64,000 nucleotides of DNA, from the NCBI GenBank assembly GCA_964404165.1, contig CAYOIZ010000033.1:10354-74353 (forward strand), in the 5' to 3' direction. Below, piece after piece: positions 1 through 8,696 of the stretch (position 1 is its first letter; each line of letters opens with the position of its first letter). Source of the stretch: DASYLJ01 sp964404165. GTDB lineage: Bacteria; Desulfobacterota; Binatia; DP-6. The position numbers were made by a program, and so were the translations under genes. The notes beneath the pieces are model-generated. The model ran no database searches and was not told where the DNA came from. It saw nothing but the letters and a program-made list of their open reading frames with translations.

Positions 1-630
1 CCCGCGCGCAGCGCCGCGCTCGAGGGGGCCGCGTTGGTCCTGCGCTCGCCGTACCTGCTGTCGATCGCCGCCATCGTCGGGCTCTACGAGATCGTGTCGA
101 CGGTGATGGACTTCCAGTTCACGAGCGCCGTCTCCCACTACCTCGACGGCGCCGCCATCGCGCACCACCTCTCGGTGGTCTTCGCCATCACCAACGTCGC
201 CTCGATGCTGGTACAGCTCTTCGTCACCAGCACGCTCCTGCAGACGTGGGGCGTCGGCGCGGCGCTGCTCGTCCTGCCGTTCACCGCCGGCATGGGGTCG
301 CTGGCCTTCCTGGCGTGGCCCGGGTTGTGGGTGGGCAGCCTGCTCAACACGGCCGACAACGCCTTCAGCTACTCGGTGAACCAGTCGGCGAAGGAGGCGC
401 TGTACGTCCCCACGTCGGCCGACGAGAAGTACAAGGCGAAGGCGTTCATCGACATGTTCGTGCAGCGCGCCGCGAAGACCATGGGCGTCGGGCTGAGCCT
501 CGCCATGGGGGCGTGGTTCCACAGCTACGACAGCGTGCGCTGGCTGTCGGTGGTGACGATCGGCCTGGTCGTCGTGTGGGGCGTCGCGGCACGCTATGCC
601 GGCCGGCGGTTCGCCGACGAGACCGCCTGA
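1..630 (+). CDS. Npt1/Npt2-type nucleotide (ATP:ADP) transporter, C-terminal part
   Basis: The reading frame is open from base 1, so the start lies outside the window; a TTG at 34 is unlikely to be the true start. The visible 200 residues are very hydrophobic, with about five membrane segments, and form the C-terminal part of a transporter. The stretch NQSAKEALYVPTSADEKYKA followed by KAFIDMFVQR matches the signature of bacterial and plastid ATP/ADP carrier-like proteins (Npt1/Npt2 family, MFS fold, usually 12 membrane segments), which sit in the cytoplasmic membrane. Free-living relatives are common and their substrate is often unknown, so nucleotide exchange is not assured. It converges on the phosphatase gene with a 2-base gap. 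Confidence 0.8.
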   Translation, partial: PARSAALEGAALVLRSPYLLSIAAIVGLYEIVSTVMDFQFTSAVSHYLDGAAIAHHLSVVFAITNVASMLVQLFVTSTLLQTWGVGAALLVLPFTAGMGSLAFLAWPGLWVGSLLNTADNAFSYSVNQSAKEALYVPTSADEKYKAKAFIDMFVQRAAKTMGVGLSLAMGAWFHSYDSVRWLSVVTIGLVVVWGVAARYAGRRFADETA

Positions 631-632
631 GC

Positions 633-1238
633 TCAGTCGAGATGCTCGACGACGTCGAACGCCAGGACGCGCGCCGCGGGCGCCAGCTCGACCTCGGTGA
701 CGCTCGTATTCCGCAGCTGGTAACGCGTCCAGGCGCGCGGATCGTCGTGCTGCAGCAGCGCCAGCCCGATCGCGATCGCCGCCCCGTGGCTGACCGCCAC
801 GACCTCGCGGCCCGGATGGGTGGCCGCGATGTCCCGCCACGCCGCCAGGACGCGCTCGCCGACGCCGCCGAGCGACTCGCCACCCGGCGGGGCCCAGCCC
901 AGATCCGCTTCGGCCTGCTCGAAGAACCGATGCTGCGAGCCCAGATCGGCAAACGTCTCGTTCTCGAGCGCACCGATGCCGTACTCCGCCAGTCCGGGCG
1001 AGCGCAGCAGCGGCAGCCCGAGGGCCTCGGCGATGACGGTCGCCGTGCTGGTCGCGCGCTGGAGGGGGCTCGTGTAGACGGCCGCCACCTCGGGTCGGGT
1101 GCGCTGCAGATGCGCTGCGATGCGTCGGGCCTGCTCGCGGCCGAGCGGGGTCAGGTCGTGATCGGTCGAGCCGTGCCAGCGGTGCGACAGGTTGGCCTCG
1201 ATCTGGCCGTGACGGACGAGGAGCAGACGCGCGGTCAT
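633..1238 (-). CDS. histidine phosphatase family protein (phosphoglycerate mutase-like)
   Basis: A 201-residue cytosolic protein. The N-terminus LLLVRHGQIEANL carries the RHG motif whose His is phosphorylated during catalysis. YTSPLQRA supplies the second Arg, and VSHGAAIA near residue 148 supplies the second catalytic His. Length and layout fit GpmB/CobC-type broad phosphatases; the substrate cannot be read from sequence. The ATG at 1238 is chosen because it gives the family N-terminus MTARLLLVRHG; the frame stays open upstream only by running into the divergent lipoprotein gene. A second member of the same family is at 33254-33880. Confidence 0.88.
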   Translation of the reverse strand: MTARLLLVRHGQIEANLSHRWHGSTDHDLTPLGREQARRIAAHLQRTRPEVAAVYTSPLQRATSTATVIAEALGLPLLRSPGLAEYGIGALENETFADLGSQHRFFEQAEADLGWAPPGGESLGGVGERVLAAWRDIAATHPGREVVAVSHGAAIAIGLALLQHDDPRAWTRYQLRNTSVTEVELAPAARVLAFDVVEHLD

Positions 1239-1287
1239 GTGGCTCGTGTCTGGCTGAACCCCGGTGCCGAGTCGAGGGGCGGCGGCC

Positions 1288-2589
1288 GTGCGTAGGACGG
1301 TCGTCGCGCTGGCGCTGCTGCTGCTCGCCGGCTGCAGCCACACGCGGCCCTTCATCCGCGGACCGCACGTCCTGCCGGCCCTGGACCCCGCCGGTGTCGA
1401 CCACCGCCTCCTCCTGATCGGCGACGCCGGCGACCCCAAGCCCGACGGCGAGCCCGCGCTCGACCTGCTCGAGCAGCGCGTGCGCATGGCCCCGGGGCGG
1501 ACCACGGTCGTGTTCCTCGGCGACAACGTCTACGAGACCGGCATGCCGGAGCCGACCGAGCTCGAGGGTACGGCGGTGGAAGCGGTGCTCGACGAGGTGC
1601 TGCTCAACATGTTCGAGAGCCGGCGTGACGCCGAGCGCCGCCTGAAGGCGCAGGTGAAGGCGGTCCGCGTGCCGGGGACGCGCGCCATCTTCATCCCCGG
1701 TAACCACGACTGGGATCAGTTCGGCGTCGGCGGCTTCAAGAGCGTGCTGGCGCAGCAGGCCTTCATCATGGAGCTGCGCAACCAGACCGAGCCCGCCGAC
1801 GTCGTCATGCTGCCGCGCGACGGCTGTCCGGGCCCGACCGCCGTCGACCTCGGCCGGCGCGCGCGCCTCATCATCCTCGACACGCAGTGGTGGGTGGAGG
1901 CCGGCATCGGCGGCAAGCCCGAGCCGGAGCGCAACCCCACCAATTGCCCGTACGTGACCGAAGACCGCATCCTCGCCGCGCTCGAACAGGAGATCGCGAC
2001 GGCGGCACGCGACGGCCGCGAGGCGATCGTCGTCGGCCACCATCCGCTCGCCAGCAAGGGGCCGCACGGCGGCTACGTCGACCCCATCGTGCACCTGTTC
2101 CCACTCACGATGCTCGGGTCGTACGTGCCGTTCTTCGTCCGCTGGATGCCGCTGCCGGGGCTGGGCTCGCTCGCGGGCTTCCTGCGCACGAACTACTCGC
2201 CCAGCGGCCAGGACTTCTCGGGCGGGAAGAATCCGCACCTGCGGGCGTCGCTCACGGCGGCGATGTCGCGCGCCACCGACCGCGGCGCCCGGCCCCTCCT
2301 CTACGCCGCGGGGCACGACCACAGCCTGCAGGTGTTCGAGGCGCACGAAGGCCCGCGCTGGACGGTGGTGAGCGGGCTCGGCTCGAGCGCCAAGGCGTCG
2401 GGCGTCCGCCACGATCGGTCCACGCTCTTCGCCCACGCCGATCCGCTGCGGCCCGGTCTGATGGAGGTCGACTTCCTGCGCGACGGCAGCGTGCGTCTGG
2501 CGGTCATCGAATGGTCGCCGGACCGCCCCACCGGCGACGAGGTCTACGCGCGCGAGCTCACCGCGGGGGCGACGTCACGACCGGAGTGA
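1288..2589 (+). CDS. metallophosphoesterase lipoprotein
   Basis: The start is the GTG at 1288, which gives a lipoprotein signal (VRRTVVALALLLLAGC) with lipobox LLAGC; an in-frame GTG at 1264 would add eight residues before the signal. The mature protein is a calcineurin-like phosphoesterase with the expected metal-binding blocks in order: GDAGD, GDNVYETG, GNHDWD, GHHPLASKGPHGG and GHDHSLQ. These chelate the two-metal centre. It is probably anchored in the periplasm or outer membrane and hydrolyses a phosphoester; the substrate is unknown. Its last 32 bases overlap the end of the convergent SGNH gene. Confidence 0.87.
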   Translation: MRRTVVALALLLLAGCSHTRPFIRGPHVLPALDPAGVDHRLLLIGDAGDPKPDGEPALDLLEQRVRMAPGRTTVVFLGDNVYETGMPEPTELEGTAVEAVLDEVLLNMFESRRDAERRLKAQVKAVRVPGTRAIFIPGNHDWDQFGVGGFKSVLAQQAFIMELRNQTEPADVVMLPRDGCPGPTAVDLGRRARLIILDTQWWVEAGIGGKPEPERNPTNCPYVTEDRILAALEQEIATAARDGREAIVVGHHPLASKGPHGGYVDPIVHLFPLTMLGSYVPFFVRWMPLPGLGSLAGFLRTNYSPSGQDFSGGKNPHLRASLTAAMSRATDRGARPLLYAAGHDHSLQVFEAHEGPRWTVVSGLGSSAKASGVRHDRSTLFAHADPLRPGLMEVDFLRDGSVRLAVIEWSPDRPTGDEVYARELTAGATSRPE

Positions 2590-3529
2590 GCGCCGCCGCG
2601 ACCGCGGCGGCCACGATGCGGTGGCCGTGCGCGTTCCAGTGCGGATCGCTCGCGAAGAGCACCGGCCCGTCGCGTACGGCCGCGGCGGCGAGCGCGGGCC
2701 CGACGTCGATCGCGATGACGCCCGGCCGCTCGCGCAACCCGTCGTGCAGCCACGGCGCGTCGGCCGAGACCACGACCAGCGGCACGCCCATCGCATGCGT
2801 CTCGTGGGCCATCGCGTCGAGCAGCCGGGCGACGAGGGCGCGTCCCTGCGCGGTCTCGGCCGCCGTCATCGGCGGCGTGAAGCGCTGGGCCAGGAAGTAG
2901 CGCAGCGACCGGTAGAACGACGAGGAGCGTTCGAGCACGCTCGCGCCGGGTGGCGCGAGCCGCAGGTCGTCGCCGTGCGCCTCGAAGCGCGGCTTCGCGC
3001 GACCGTAGCGGGACGCGCGCAGGACGTCCTCGACGTCGTTCGCGGTGTACGTGACGACGACCGCGTCCGGATGGAGACTGGCGCCGTCGCGGCGCCACAC
3101 GAGCAGCTCCTGATCGGTGCCGAAGCCCGCGACGCCGAGGTTCCAGGCCGTGCCACCGAGCGCCGCCTGCACCAGCGACGGGAAGGTCTCATGGCCCTCC
3201 ACGCCCCAGCCGAACGTCATCGAGTCGCCGATGAACACGAGCGACGGGTGCGGCGCGGTCGGCGACCGACCCGTGCGCCGGCCCCGCTCGTCGATGCGGA
3301 TATCGACGTCGAACGCCGGCGTCCGGTGGCGGACCTGCGCGCCCGGCCGATAGCGCCAGCCGAGCGCCGCGTCGTGGAGGACGACGTCGGGATTGGTGGC
3401 GGGTCCATAGTGCCGGGTGCGCAGCACCCGCCACCCCGCCTCGGCGGCGGCAAGCGCCATCGCCAGCGCCACGGCACCGACCGCGAGATCGACGCCACGC
3501 CGCCGCCAGCGGGACTCGGCTCGCGTCAC
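2558..3529 (-). CDS. membrane-anchored SGNH/GDSL hydrolase
   Basis: A 323-residue protein. The first 35 residues hold a basic stretch then one hydrophobic segment (VDLAVGAVALAMALAAAE), which looks like an uncleaved anchor. The SGNH fold shows block I FIGDSMTFGWGV with the nucleophile Ser, a block III-like TANDVEDV, and block V DPHWNAHGH with catalytic Asp and His. Such proteins are esterases or acyl-transferring enzymes acting outside the membrane, often on polysaccharide acyl groups. The GTG at 3529 gives a sensible N-terminus; another in-frame GTG lies at 3550. No strong Shine-Dalgarno site decides between them. The 3' ends of this gene and the metallophosphoesterase gene overlap by 32 bases. 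Confidence 0.82.
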   Translation of the reverse strand: MTRAESRWRRRGVDLAVGAVALAMALAAAEAGWRVLRTRHYGPATNPDVVLHDAALGWRYRPGAQVRHRTPAFDVDIRIDERGRRTGRSPTAPHPSLVFIGDSMTFGWGVEGHETFPSLVQAALGGTAWNLGVAGFGTDQELLVWRRDGASLHPDAVVVTYTANDVEDVLRASRYGRAKPRFEAHGDDLRLAPPGASVLERSSSFYRSLRYFLAQRFTPPMTAAETAQGRALVARLLDAMAHETHAMGVPLVVVSADAPWLHDGLRERPGVIAIDVGPALAAAAVRDGPVLFASDPHWNAHGHRIVAAAVAAALTPVVTSPPR

Positions 3530-3649
3530 GACCCGGCTACTGCGACCCACGCCGTCGCCCCGCCCTCCCCCTGACGCACGCGTCGGGCATAGCACGACCG
3601 GGACGACGGGGCTTGGTTCGCGCACCCTTCCCCCGCTATGGGAGGAGCC

Positions 3650-4219
3650 ATGACGCTGAACGACCTCCTCGCCACCCCCGGGGTCACGTCCGAGCAGATC
3701 CAACGGCATCTGGGGGCGCTGTCGGGTGACGAGCGCGTGCGACAGGCGACGCAACTCGATCGGCGTCACCACCGCACCCTGTGGGACCTCTCCGCCGCCA
3801 CCGCGCCGATCGCCCTCGACGAGGTCGTCGCGCCCGATCGCGCCCCGCTCGATCCGGTGCCGTTCGAGGGGCAGAACAATCAGCCGATCTATCGCCCGTT
3901 CCGGAAGGTGTTCTATCGCACCCCGAGCGGCACCATCGGCGGCTACAACGAGAGCAACGCCGCCTGGTTCGCCGGCCCCGGCTACTATCTCCTGAAGCGC
4001 GATGCCTCCGGCACCTACGTCGACTACACCGAGCTGCCGCGCGAGAAGCCGGCGGCGTGGCCGCCGATCCGTCCCAACGACACCGGCATCACGCAGTTCG
4101 TGTACGGCCACATGAAGGACTACCTCCGTCGCGTCTACGGCCGCGTCCTCATCGGCCGCGCCTACCGCAAGGGGAAGGAAACCCCGAACTACTTCGTGCT
4201 GGCGCGTCCCGAGGTGTGA
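3650..4219 (+). CDS. conserved hypothetical protein, 189 aa
   Basis: I do not recognise the family. The ATG at 3650 follows a clear GGAGG (3641-3645); an in-frame ATG at 3638 lies upstream of that site and is less likely. The protein is soluble, without signal peptide or membrane segment, and is rich in Tyr, Pro and Arg in its C-terminal half, where blocks such as FRKVFYRTPSGTIGGYNE and FVYGHMKDYLRRVYGRV look like a folded domain. It stands 59 bases upstream of the copper-amine-oxidase-like gene on the same strand and may be cotranscribed with it. Confidence 0.75.
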   Translation: MTLNDLLATPGVTSEQIQRHLGALSGDERVRQATQLDRRHHRTLWDLSAATAPIALDEVVAPDRAPLDPVPFEGQNNQPIYRPFRKVFYRTPSGTIGGYNESNAAWFAGPGYYLLKRDASGTYVDYTELPREKPAAWPPIRPNDTGITQFVYGHMKDYLRRVYGRVLIGRAYRKGKETPNYFVLARPEV

Positions 4220-4278
4220 GCCCACCCGGTGACGCGCGCGCTCCCCGCCGCGCCACGTTCCGTGCTACTGCGCGCTCC

Positions 4279-5397
4279 ATGACACCATCCCGTCGGATCG
4301 GTCTGGCCCTGCTGCTCACCACCGCCATCGCGCGCAGCGCGCTGGCGGCCTACTGCACGACCGGCACCGAGCTGACGCAGGACTTCCCCTCCAGCGGCAC
4401 GCCGGTGTCGCGATGGCACCTGTGCTGGGAGGTGCTGGCGATGCCCGACGCCGCCGGCAACCTGCTGGCGTCGGAGACGCTGGTCATCACGCAGGCGGAG
4501 TTCCGTCCCGGAGCGGCCGCAACACCGGTCATGGTGCTGGGCGACGTCCGCATGTCCGAGATCTTCGTGCCGTACCACGCCGGCGAGCCGCGGTTTCACG
4601 ACCTCACCGAGTTCGGCTTCGAGCTGCAGCCGCTCACGAGCGTCGAATGCCCGGCCACGCGCCTCGGCGGCGACAAGCTCTGCCGCGAGGTCCGCGACCG
4701 CGGTCTCGCCTGGCGCGATCCGTTCGGCGGCATCGCGCGGCGCGGTGAGACGCTGGTGCTGTGGAGCGTGCTCAACGCCGGCAACTACGACTACGTGATG
4801 CAGTACGAGTTCTCCGACGACGGCACGATCGACGTCCGCGCCGCCGCCACCGGCCAGAAGCTCGAAGGTCCCGACGACACCGCGGGGCACATGCACAACT
4901 TCGCCTGGCGCGTGAACCTCGACGTCGCCGGCCCGGGCGGGGACACCGTCGACGTGATGACGACGAAGGTCGGATCGAGCAGCGTCAAGGAGAGCGAGAA
5001 GAGCGTCACGACCGAGAGCGGCATCAAGTGGGACGCCAGGACCTTCACGCACGTCGAGGTGACAGATGCGACGCGCGTCAACGGACGTGGTCGCGCCACC
5101 GGGTACACGCTGTCGCCGATCCGCGAGGGGCTGGCGCGTTTCCGCGAACCCTGGACCAAGTATCCGATCTGGGTGACCGCCAACCACGGCCCCGCCGCCG
5201 AGCTGCGCGCATTCGACCTCCCGAGCTATCTCGACCGCGAGCCCGTCGCCGCGAGCGACGTCGTGCTCTGGTACTTCGACAGCCACAGCCACGAGAACGA
5301 CATGCGCGACGAGGATCGCGACACCGTCCCCGCGGCGTGGCTCGGGTTCCGCCTCGAGCCGCAGAACGTGTGGGACGGCACCCCCTTCTATCCGTGA
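4279..5397 (+). CDS. secreted short copper amine oxidase-like protein
   Basis: A 372-residue protein with a Sec signal peptide ending near ALAAYC. It resembles only the catalytic domain of copper amine oxidases, which oxidise primary amines to aldehydes with peroxide and ammonia release. NYDY at residues 169-172 matches the topaquinone site (Tyr170 would be the cofactor precursor). HMH at 204-206 matches two copper ligands, and the C-terminal VVLWYFDSHSHEND to FRLEPQNVWDGTPF region fits the family ending with a His near the third ligand position. The usual N-terminal domains are absent: family members are roughly 650 residues. The Ser/Thr usual three residues before the Asn is an Asn here. 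Activity is therefore inferred, not assured. Confidence 0.72.
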   Translation: MTPSRRIGLALLLTTAIARSALAAYCTTGTELTQDFPSSGTPVSRWHLCWEVLAMPDAAGNLLASETLVITQAEFRPGAAATPVMVLGDVRMSEIFVPYHAGEPRFHDLTEFGFELQPLTSVECPATRLGGDKLCREVRDRGLAWRDPFGGIARRGETLVLWSVLNAGNYDYVMQYEFSDDGTIDVRAAATGQKLEGPDDTAGHMHNFAWRVNLDVAGPGGDTVDVMTTKVGSSSVKESEKSVTTESGIKWDARTFTHVEVTDATRVNGRGRATGYTLSPIREGLARFREPWTKYPIWVTANHGPAAELRAFDLPSYLDREPVAASDVVLWYFDSHSHENDMRDEDRDTVPAAWLGFRLEPQNVWDGTPFYP

Positions 5398-5927
5398 CTC
5401 CCGTCACGATCCGCCTGGCCGACCCCCGCGAGCTGGAGGTCGTCGTCGCCATCGACGACGACGCCGGCCGCCTGTACGCCGACGCCGGCGTGGACCTCTC
5501 GCTCGCCCCGGACGCGGCCTTCGTGCGCGACGAGCAGGCCCGGTGGCGTCGCGCCGCGGACCTGCAGCGCCTCTTCGTCGCCACCGACGCCGACGATCGC
5601 GCCCTCGGCTTCGCCGCGCTGGACGTGCTCGACGACGCGCCCTACCTCGATCAGCTGTCCGTCCGCTTCGACGCCATGCGACGCGGCATCGGACGGATGC
5701 TGCTCGAGCACGCGTACACGTGGTCCGCCACCCAGGACGGCACGTTCCTGTGGCTCACGACCTACGGCCACCTGGCGTGGAACCGGCCCTTCTACGAACG
5801 CTGCGGGTTCGCCGTCGTCCCGGAGCACGCGTGGGGACCCGGCATCGCCCACCACGTCGCCGAGCAGCGTCGCTGGCTGCCGCACCCGGCGGAGCGCGTC
5901 GCGATGCGACGGCCGATCAGGCGCTGA
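5394..5927 (+). CDS. GNAT family N-acetyltransferase
   Basis: A 177-residue cytosolic protein. The GTG start at 5394 overlaps the stop of the amine-oxidase-like gene in a GTGA arrangement, which indicates translational coupling. The acetyl-CoA binding region is visible as LDQLSVRFDAMRRGIGRMLL (motif A, with R/Q-x-x-G-x-G/A as RRGIGR), followed by FYERCGFAVVPE (motif B). Family members transfer an acetyl group to an amine; the substrate is unknown. Sitting behind an amine-oxidase-like gene, an amine substrate is plausible but is inference only. Confidence 0.87.
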   Translation: MTPVTIRLADPRELEVVVAIDDDAGRLYADAGVDLSLAPDAAFVRDEQARWRRAADLQRLFVATDADDRALGFAALDVLDDAPYLDQLSVRFDAMRRGIGRMLLEHAYTWSATQDGTFLWLTTYGHLAWNRPFYERCGFAVVPEHAWGPGIAHHVAEQRRWLPHPAERVAMRRPIRR

Positions 5928-5936
5928 AACGGGGGC

Positions 5937-6194
5937 TCACGAGTCGATCGAGCGATACGTGCGCGCCGACCGCAACGGGACGCGCGGGGGCGGCGGGGCT
6001 TCCTGCGTCGGCGGTGCCGCCGGCACCGACATGAGCACGATCTCACAGCAACGCCGGAACAGTCCGTCGCGGCGATCGGTCGCGTTGGGGGCGTGCTCGG
6101 TGAGGACGGTGAAGACGGCTGCCAGCTGCACGCAGTCCATCTCGTCGACGATCAGCTGCTTGTGGACCCATTCGCCTGCCTGAACCTTGGTCAT
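5937..6194 (-). CDS. small hypothetical protein, 85 aa
   Basis: The ATG at 6194 is preceded on the minus strand by a purine-rich GGGGAG, a good ribosome binding site, so this start is preferred over an upstream in-frame ATG. The product begins MTKVQAGEWVHKQLIVDEMD and has a Pro-rich tail (AAPPTQEAPPPPRVP). There is no signal peptide or membrane segment. I do not recognise a family. It converges with the GNAT gene, leaving 9 bases. Confidence 0.55.
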   Translation of the reverse strand: MTKVQAGEWVHKQLIVDEMDCVQLAAVFTVLTEHAPNATDRRDGLFRRCCEIVLMSVPAAPPTQEAPPPPRVPLRSARTYRSIDS

Positions 6195-6319
6195 GTCGCT
6201 CCCCTTACTCGCGGCCTGAACCGGGTACGCCACGCAGAGGCCATGCCCACGCGGCGCGTATGCCGCGTTCGCGACTCGATACGCCGCGGGAAGGTGAATC
6301 ATCCGCCGGCTGGGTGACG

Positions 6320-6922
6320 CTACGCTCGCGGACCTCGGGCGTCAATCACCATCAACCTCCGCGGTCGCCGCCCCGCTACCCTACGGCGCTGTGCGCATCG
6401 CCCATCGCAAGCCAGAGACCCCAGCGATGCCGGATACGCGGCCGGATGGGCGAGGATGCAGGTCGCCGCAGCAACCCGCAACCGCTCGACGTTATCTCCG
6501 CCCAGCGGGGCGATCTCCCCTGCCCTCCGCTGGTCCCCAGGAGCGAACGACTGCAGGTGGTTGCTCCCGATCATCGCAGCCACGGGCGCATCCCCGGACC
6601 GGATCGGTACGGCGACGGCACTCACCGTGCCGAGTGACGACACCGACTCCGCGTAGAACCGACGACGCCGTGGCGAGGGGGCCCGGCGCGAGCGTCGTTG
6701 TCGTCGTGGGGGGGGCGCGTCGTGGTCGTCGTGACCCTTCCGCCCGCATTGTCGCCCGACCGGTACCCGAATGCCCAGGGCGTTGTCGACCACCTCGACG
6801 CCGACCAACGCAGCCCCACGAACGTGGTTCAGTCGTACCGCGTCGTATGCGCCAACGATGCGTAGGTTGCGAATGACCACACCCAAGCCACCGCGAAACC
6901 ATCGGACGTGCACGGCACCCAT
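6320..6922 (-). pseudogene. degenerate coding remnants: beta-helix-like, Thr-rich linker and GAF-like fragments
   Basis: An open frame of 200 codons that does not read like one intact gene. Residues 10-55 (GLGVVIRNLRIVGAYDAVRL, then GAALVGVEVVDNALGIRV) look like rungs of a parallel beta-helix. A Thr-rich linker follows, but it is split between two frames across a run of C on the minus strand (plus-strand G run near 6709-6717): VTTTTTRPP before it and PTTTTTLAPGP after it. Further on, VSAVAVPIRSGDAPVAAMIG and LQSFAPGDQRRAGEIA resemble the end of a GAF domain. No promoter, ribosome site or complete domain is seen. Decay is the simplest reading; an assembly error in the C run is the alternative. 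Confidence 0.35.
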
Positions 6923-7189
6923 GCCAGAACTAGCAGGCTACTTGTCACGACCCCAGCCATCTCGCGTTCGGCCTGCGCACCGGCGGCACACTGGGGCCGG
7001 CGAGGCCACCGAACGGCGCCTCGCCGGCCCCATGACACGCCTGGCGCCGAGGGGAGAACCGACGCCGCGTGCACCACCTAACGACCCGTGACTTCGCGCA
7101 GGAATCCCACGACAGCCACCGCAACGCATGCTCGCTGTCGTTTCCCCTAGTATCCACTCATCCATGCGTCGTCAAGCTCTACATTTCTG
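6923..7189. other. intergenic stretch without recognised gene
   Basis: No convincing gene is seen between the remnant region and the DUF4239 gene; short open frames here have no ribosome site and no recognisable protein features. The base composition drops toward A+T near 7170-7195, where TATGAT (7190-7195) could be a -10 element for the DUF4239 gene. Confidence 0.5.
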
Positions 7190-7195
7190 TATGAT

Positions 7196-8041
7196 ATGGC
7201 TCGCGACACGCGACCGCCGTTGCTGGACGGGCTCGCCCGCCCCTGGTACCAGGGGCGCCATGACCGATCTGACGTGCCGGCCGTGAGCCCGTGGGGCATG
7301 GCGGGCGCCGTGTTCGCGTGCACCTTCGGCGGTGCGCTCCTCGGCATGGCGCTGCGGCGTACCGTGCCGCAGCACCACCTCGGCTCGGATTCCGAGGCCA
7401 TCGTGCGCCTCGCCATGGGCCTGATCGCGACGATGGCGGCGCTCGTGCTCGGCCTGCTCACGGCCTCCGCGAAGTCGACCTTCGACACCCAGGACGGGGA
7501 CGTCCGTCAGAGCGCCGCCGACATCCTCATGCTCGACCGGGTGCTGGCGCAGTACGGTCCCGAGACCGCGTCGATGCGCGACGACATCCGCGACGCCGTC
7601 GCCCGCCGCATCGATCTCACGTGGCCGGACGACGGCATCCGGACCGGGCAGCTGGATGCGTCGACCCCCACCCCCGCCCTCGAGGTCATCGACCAGCAGA
7701 TCCGCCGGCTCGTCCCCACGGACGACGTCCAGCGCAGCCTCCAGGCACGTGCGCTGCAGCTCAGCGGCGACATCCAGCACACCCGCTGGATGCTGTTCGG
7801 CTCGGCGCCGTCGCTGCAGCTGCCGATGCTGGTGGTCCTGGTGGCGTGGATCGCCATCATCTTCCTGAGCTTCGGCCTCTACGCCCCCCGCAACGGCACC
7901 GTGGCCGGCTTCCTCGCGATGGCCGCCCTGTCCGTCGCGGGCGCCGTCTTCCTGATCCTCGAGATGGGGCATCCCTTCGAAGGGGTGATCCGGATTCCCA
8001 GCGCGCCGATGCGCTACGCCCTGGCCCACATCGATCAATAG
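7196..8041 (+). CDS. DUF4239 (bestrophin-like) membrane protein
   Basis: A 281-residue protein if started at the ATG at 7196. Four hydrophobic segments lie in two pairs: about residues 35-53 and 66-84, then about 215-235 and 241-262, with a soluble helical region between them. The stretch RLAMGLIATMAALVLGLLTA followed by SAKSTFDTQ is characteristic of DUF4239 proteins, whose function is unknown (bestrophin channel-like by fold annotation). A TATGAT directly in front of 7196 would put transcription start inside the first codons. For that reason the GTG at 7283 or the ATG at 7298, just before the first membrane segment, are serious alternative starts. Confidence 0.85.
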   Translation: MARDTRPPLLDGLARPWYQGRHDRSDVPAVSPWGMAGAVFACTFGGALLGMALRRTVPQHHLGSDSEAIVRLAMGLIATMAALVLGLLTASAKSTFDTQDGDVRQSAADILMLDRVLAQYGPETASMRDDIRDAVARRIDLTWPDDGIRTGQLDASTPTPALEVIDQQIRRLVPTDDVQRSLQARALQLSGDIQHTRWMLFGSAPSLQLPMLVVLVAWIAIIFLSFGLYAPRNGTVAGFLAMAALSVAGAVFLILEMGHPFEGVIRIPSAPMRYALAHIDQ

Positions 8042-8057
8042 ACCCGATGGACCCCAT

Positions 8058-8086
8058 GGGCGGGCCGACCAGCGGTCGACCCGCCC
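8058..8086. terminator. bidirectional hairpin between DUF4239 and OsmC genes
   Basis: A 13-bp stem with one mismatch and a 3-base loop (arms 8058-8070 and 8074-8086; left arm GGGCGGGCCGACC) fills the gap between two convergent genes. There is no clear T run, so this is a structure-based call. Confidence 0.6.
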
Positions 8087-8094
8087 GTGCGTCG

Positions 8095-8667
8095 TCAGCC
8101 CTCGATCCGCAGCTCCGCGTCGAGCCGGATCGGCCGTGCGAGATTGAAGTAGTTGGGGGACGTGCGGATCACGGCCTCGTGGATCTCCCGGAACTGCTCC
8201 GGCGTCCCATTGCCCTTGATGCGCACGGTGTAGCGGATCGACTCGTAGCCCGGCGGGACGCTGGCATCGATGCCGAGGAAGCCGCGCAGGTCGAGCGAGC
8301 CCGTCGTCTGCAGCTCGAGGATGTCGAGGGTGACGCCGCGACTGGCGGCGCCGGCGACGTAGCCCACCATCATGCAGGCGTTCAGCGCCGTCATCAGCAG
8401 CTCCTGCGGGTTCGGCGCGGTGTTCTCGCCGAGCAGCTCGAGCGGCTCGTCGACGGCGACCGTGAAGCGTCGGGGCACGACCTGCCCGCCGATCGTGTAC
8501 GACTCGACCGACGTCTCGCTGCGGGTCTGGCCGCGCCAGCGCGAGGTGACGCGGAATTCGACCAGCCCCTTCGACGGATCCTGGGCGACGGCCTGGATCG
8601 TAGCGCGCAGGGCGTCGACGTCGAGGCCGTTGATGCGATTGTTCCGGGATGCGGTGGCGGTTGTCAT
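8095..8667 (-). CDS. OsmC family protein
   Basis: A 190-residue cytosolic protein with the OsmC/Ohr fold. Typical blocks are PQELLMTALNACMMVGYVAG, with the central-helix Cys, and the C-terminal IHEAVIRTSPNYFNLARPI. OsmC and Ohr enzymes reduce organic hydroperoxides with a pair of Cys. Here only one Cys (in NACMM) is seen and the second catalytic position is not, so peroxidase action is doubtful. The ATG at 8667 has an excellent AAGGAGAG site upstream. It lies 29 bases after the diiron gene and is probably in the same operon. Confidence 0.85.
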   Translation of the reverse strand: MTTATASRNNRINGLDVDALRATIQAVAQDPSKGLVEFRVTSRWRGQTRSETSVESYTIGGQVVPRRFTVAVDEPLELLGENTAPNPQELLMTALNACMMVGYVAGAASRGVTLDILELQTTGSLDLRGFLGIDASVPPGYESIRYTVRIKGNGTPEQFREIHEAVIRTSPNYFNLARPIRLDAELRIEG

Positions 8668-8696
8668 GGTTCTCTCCTTTTCGAGCTGGGGGCGGA

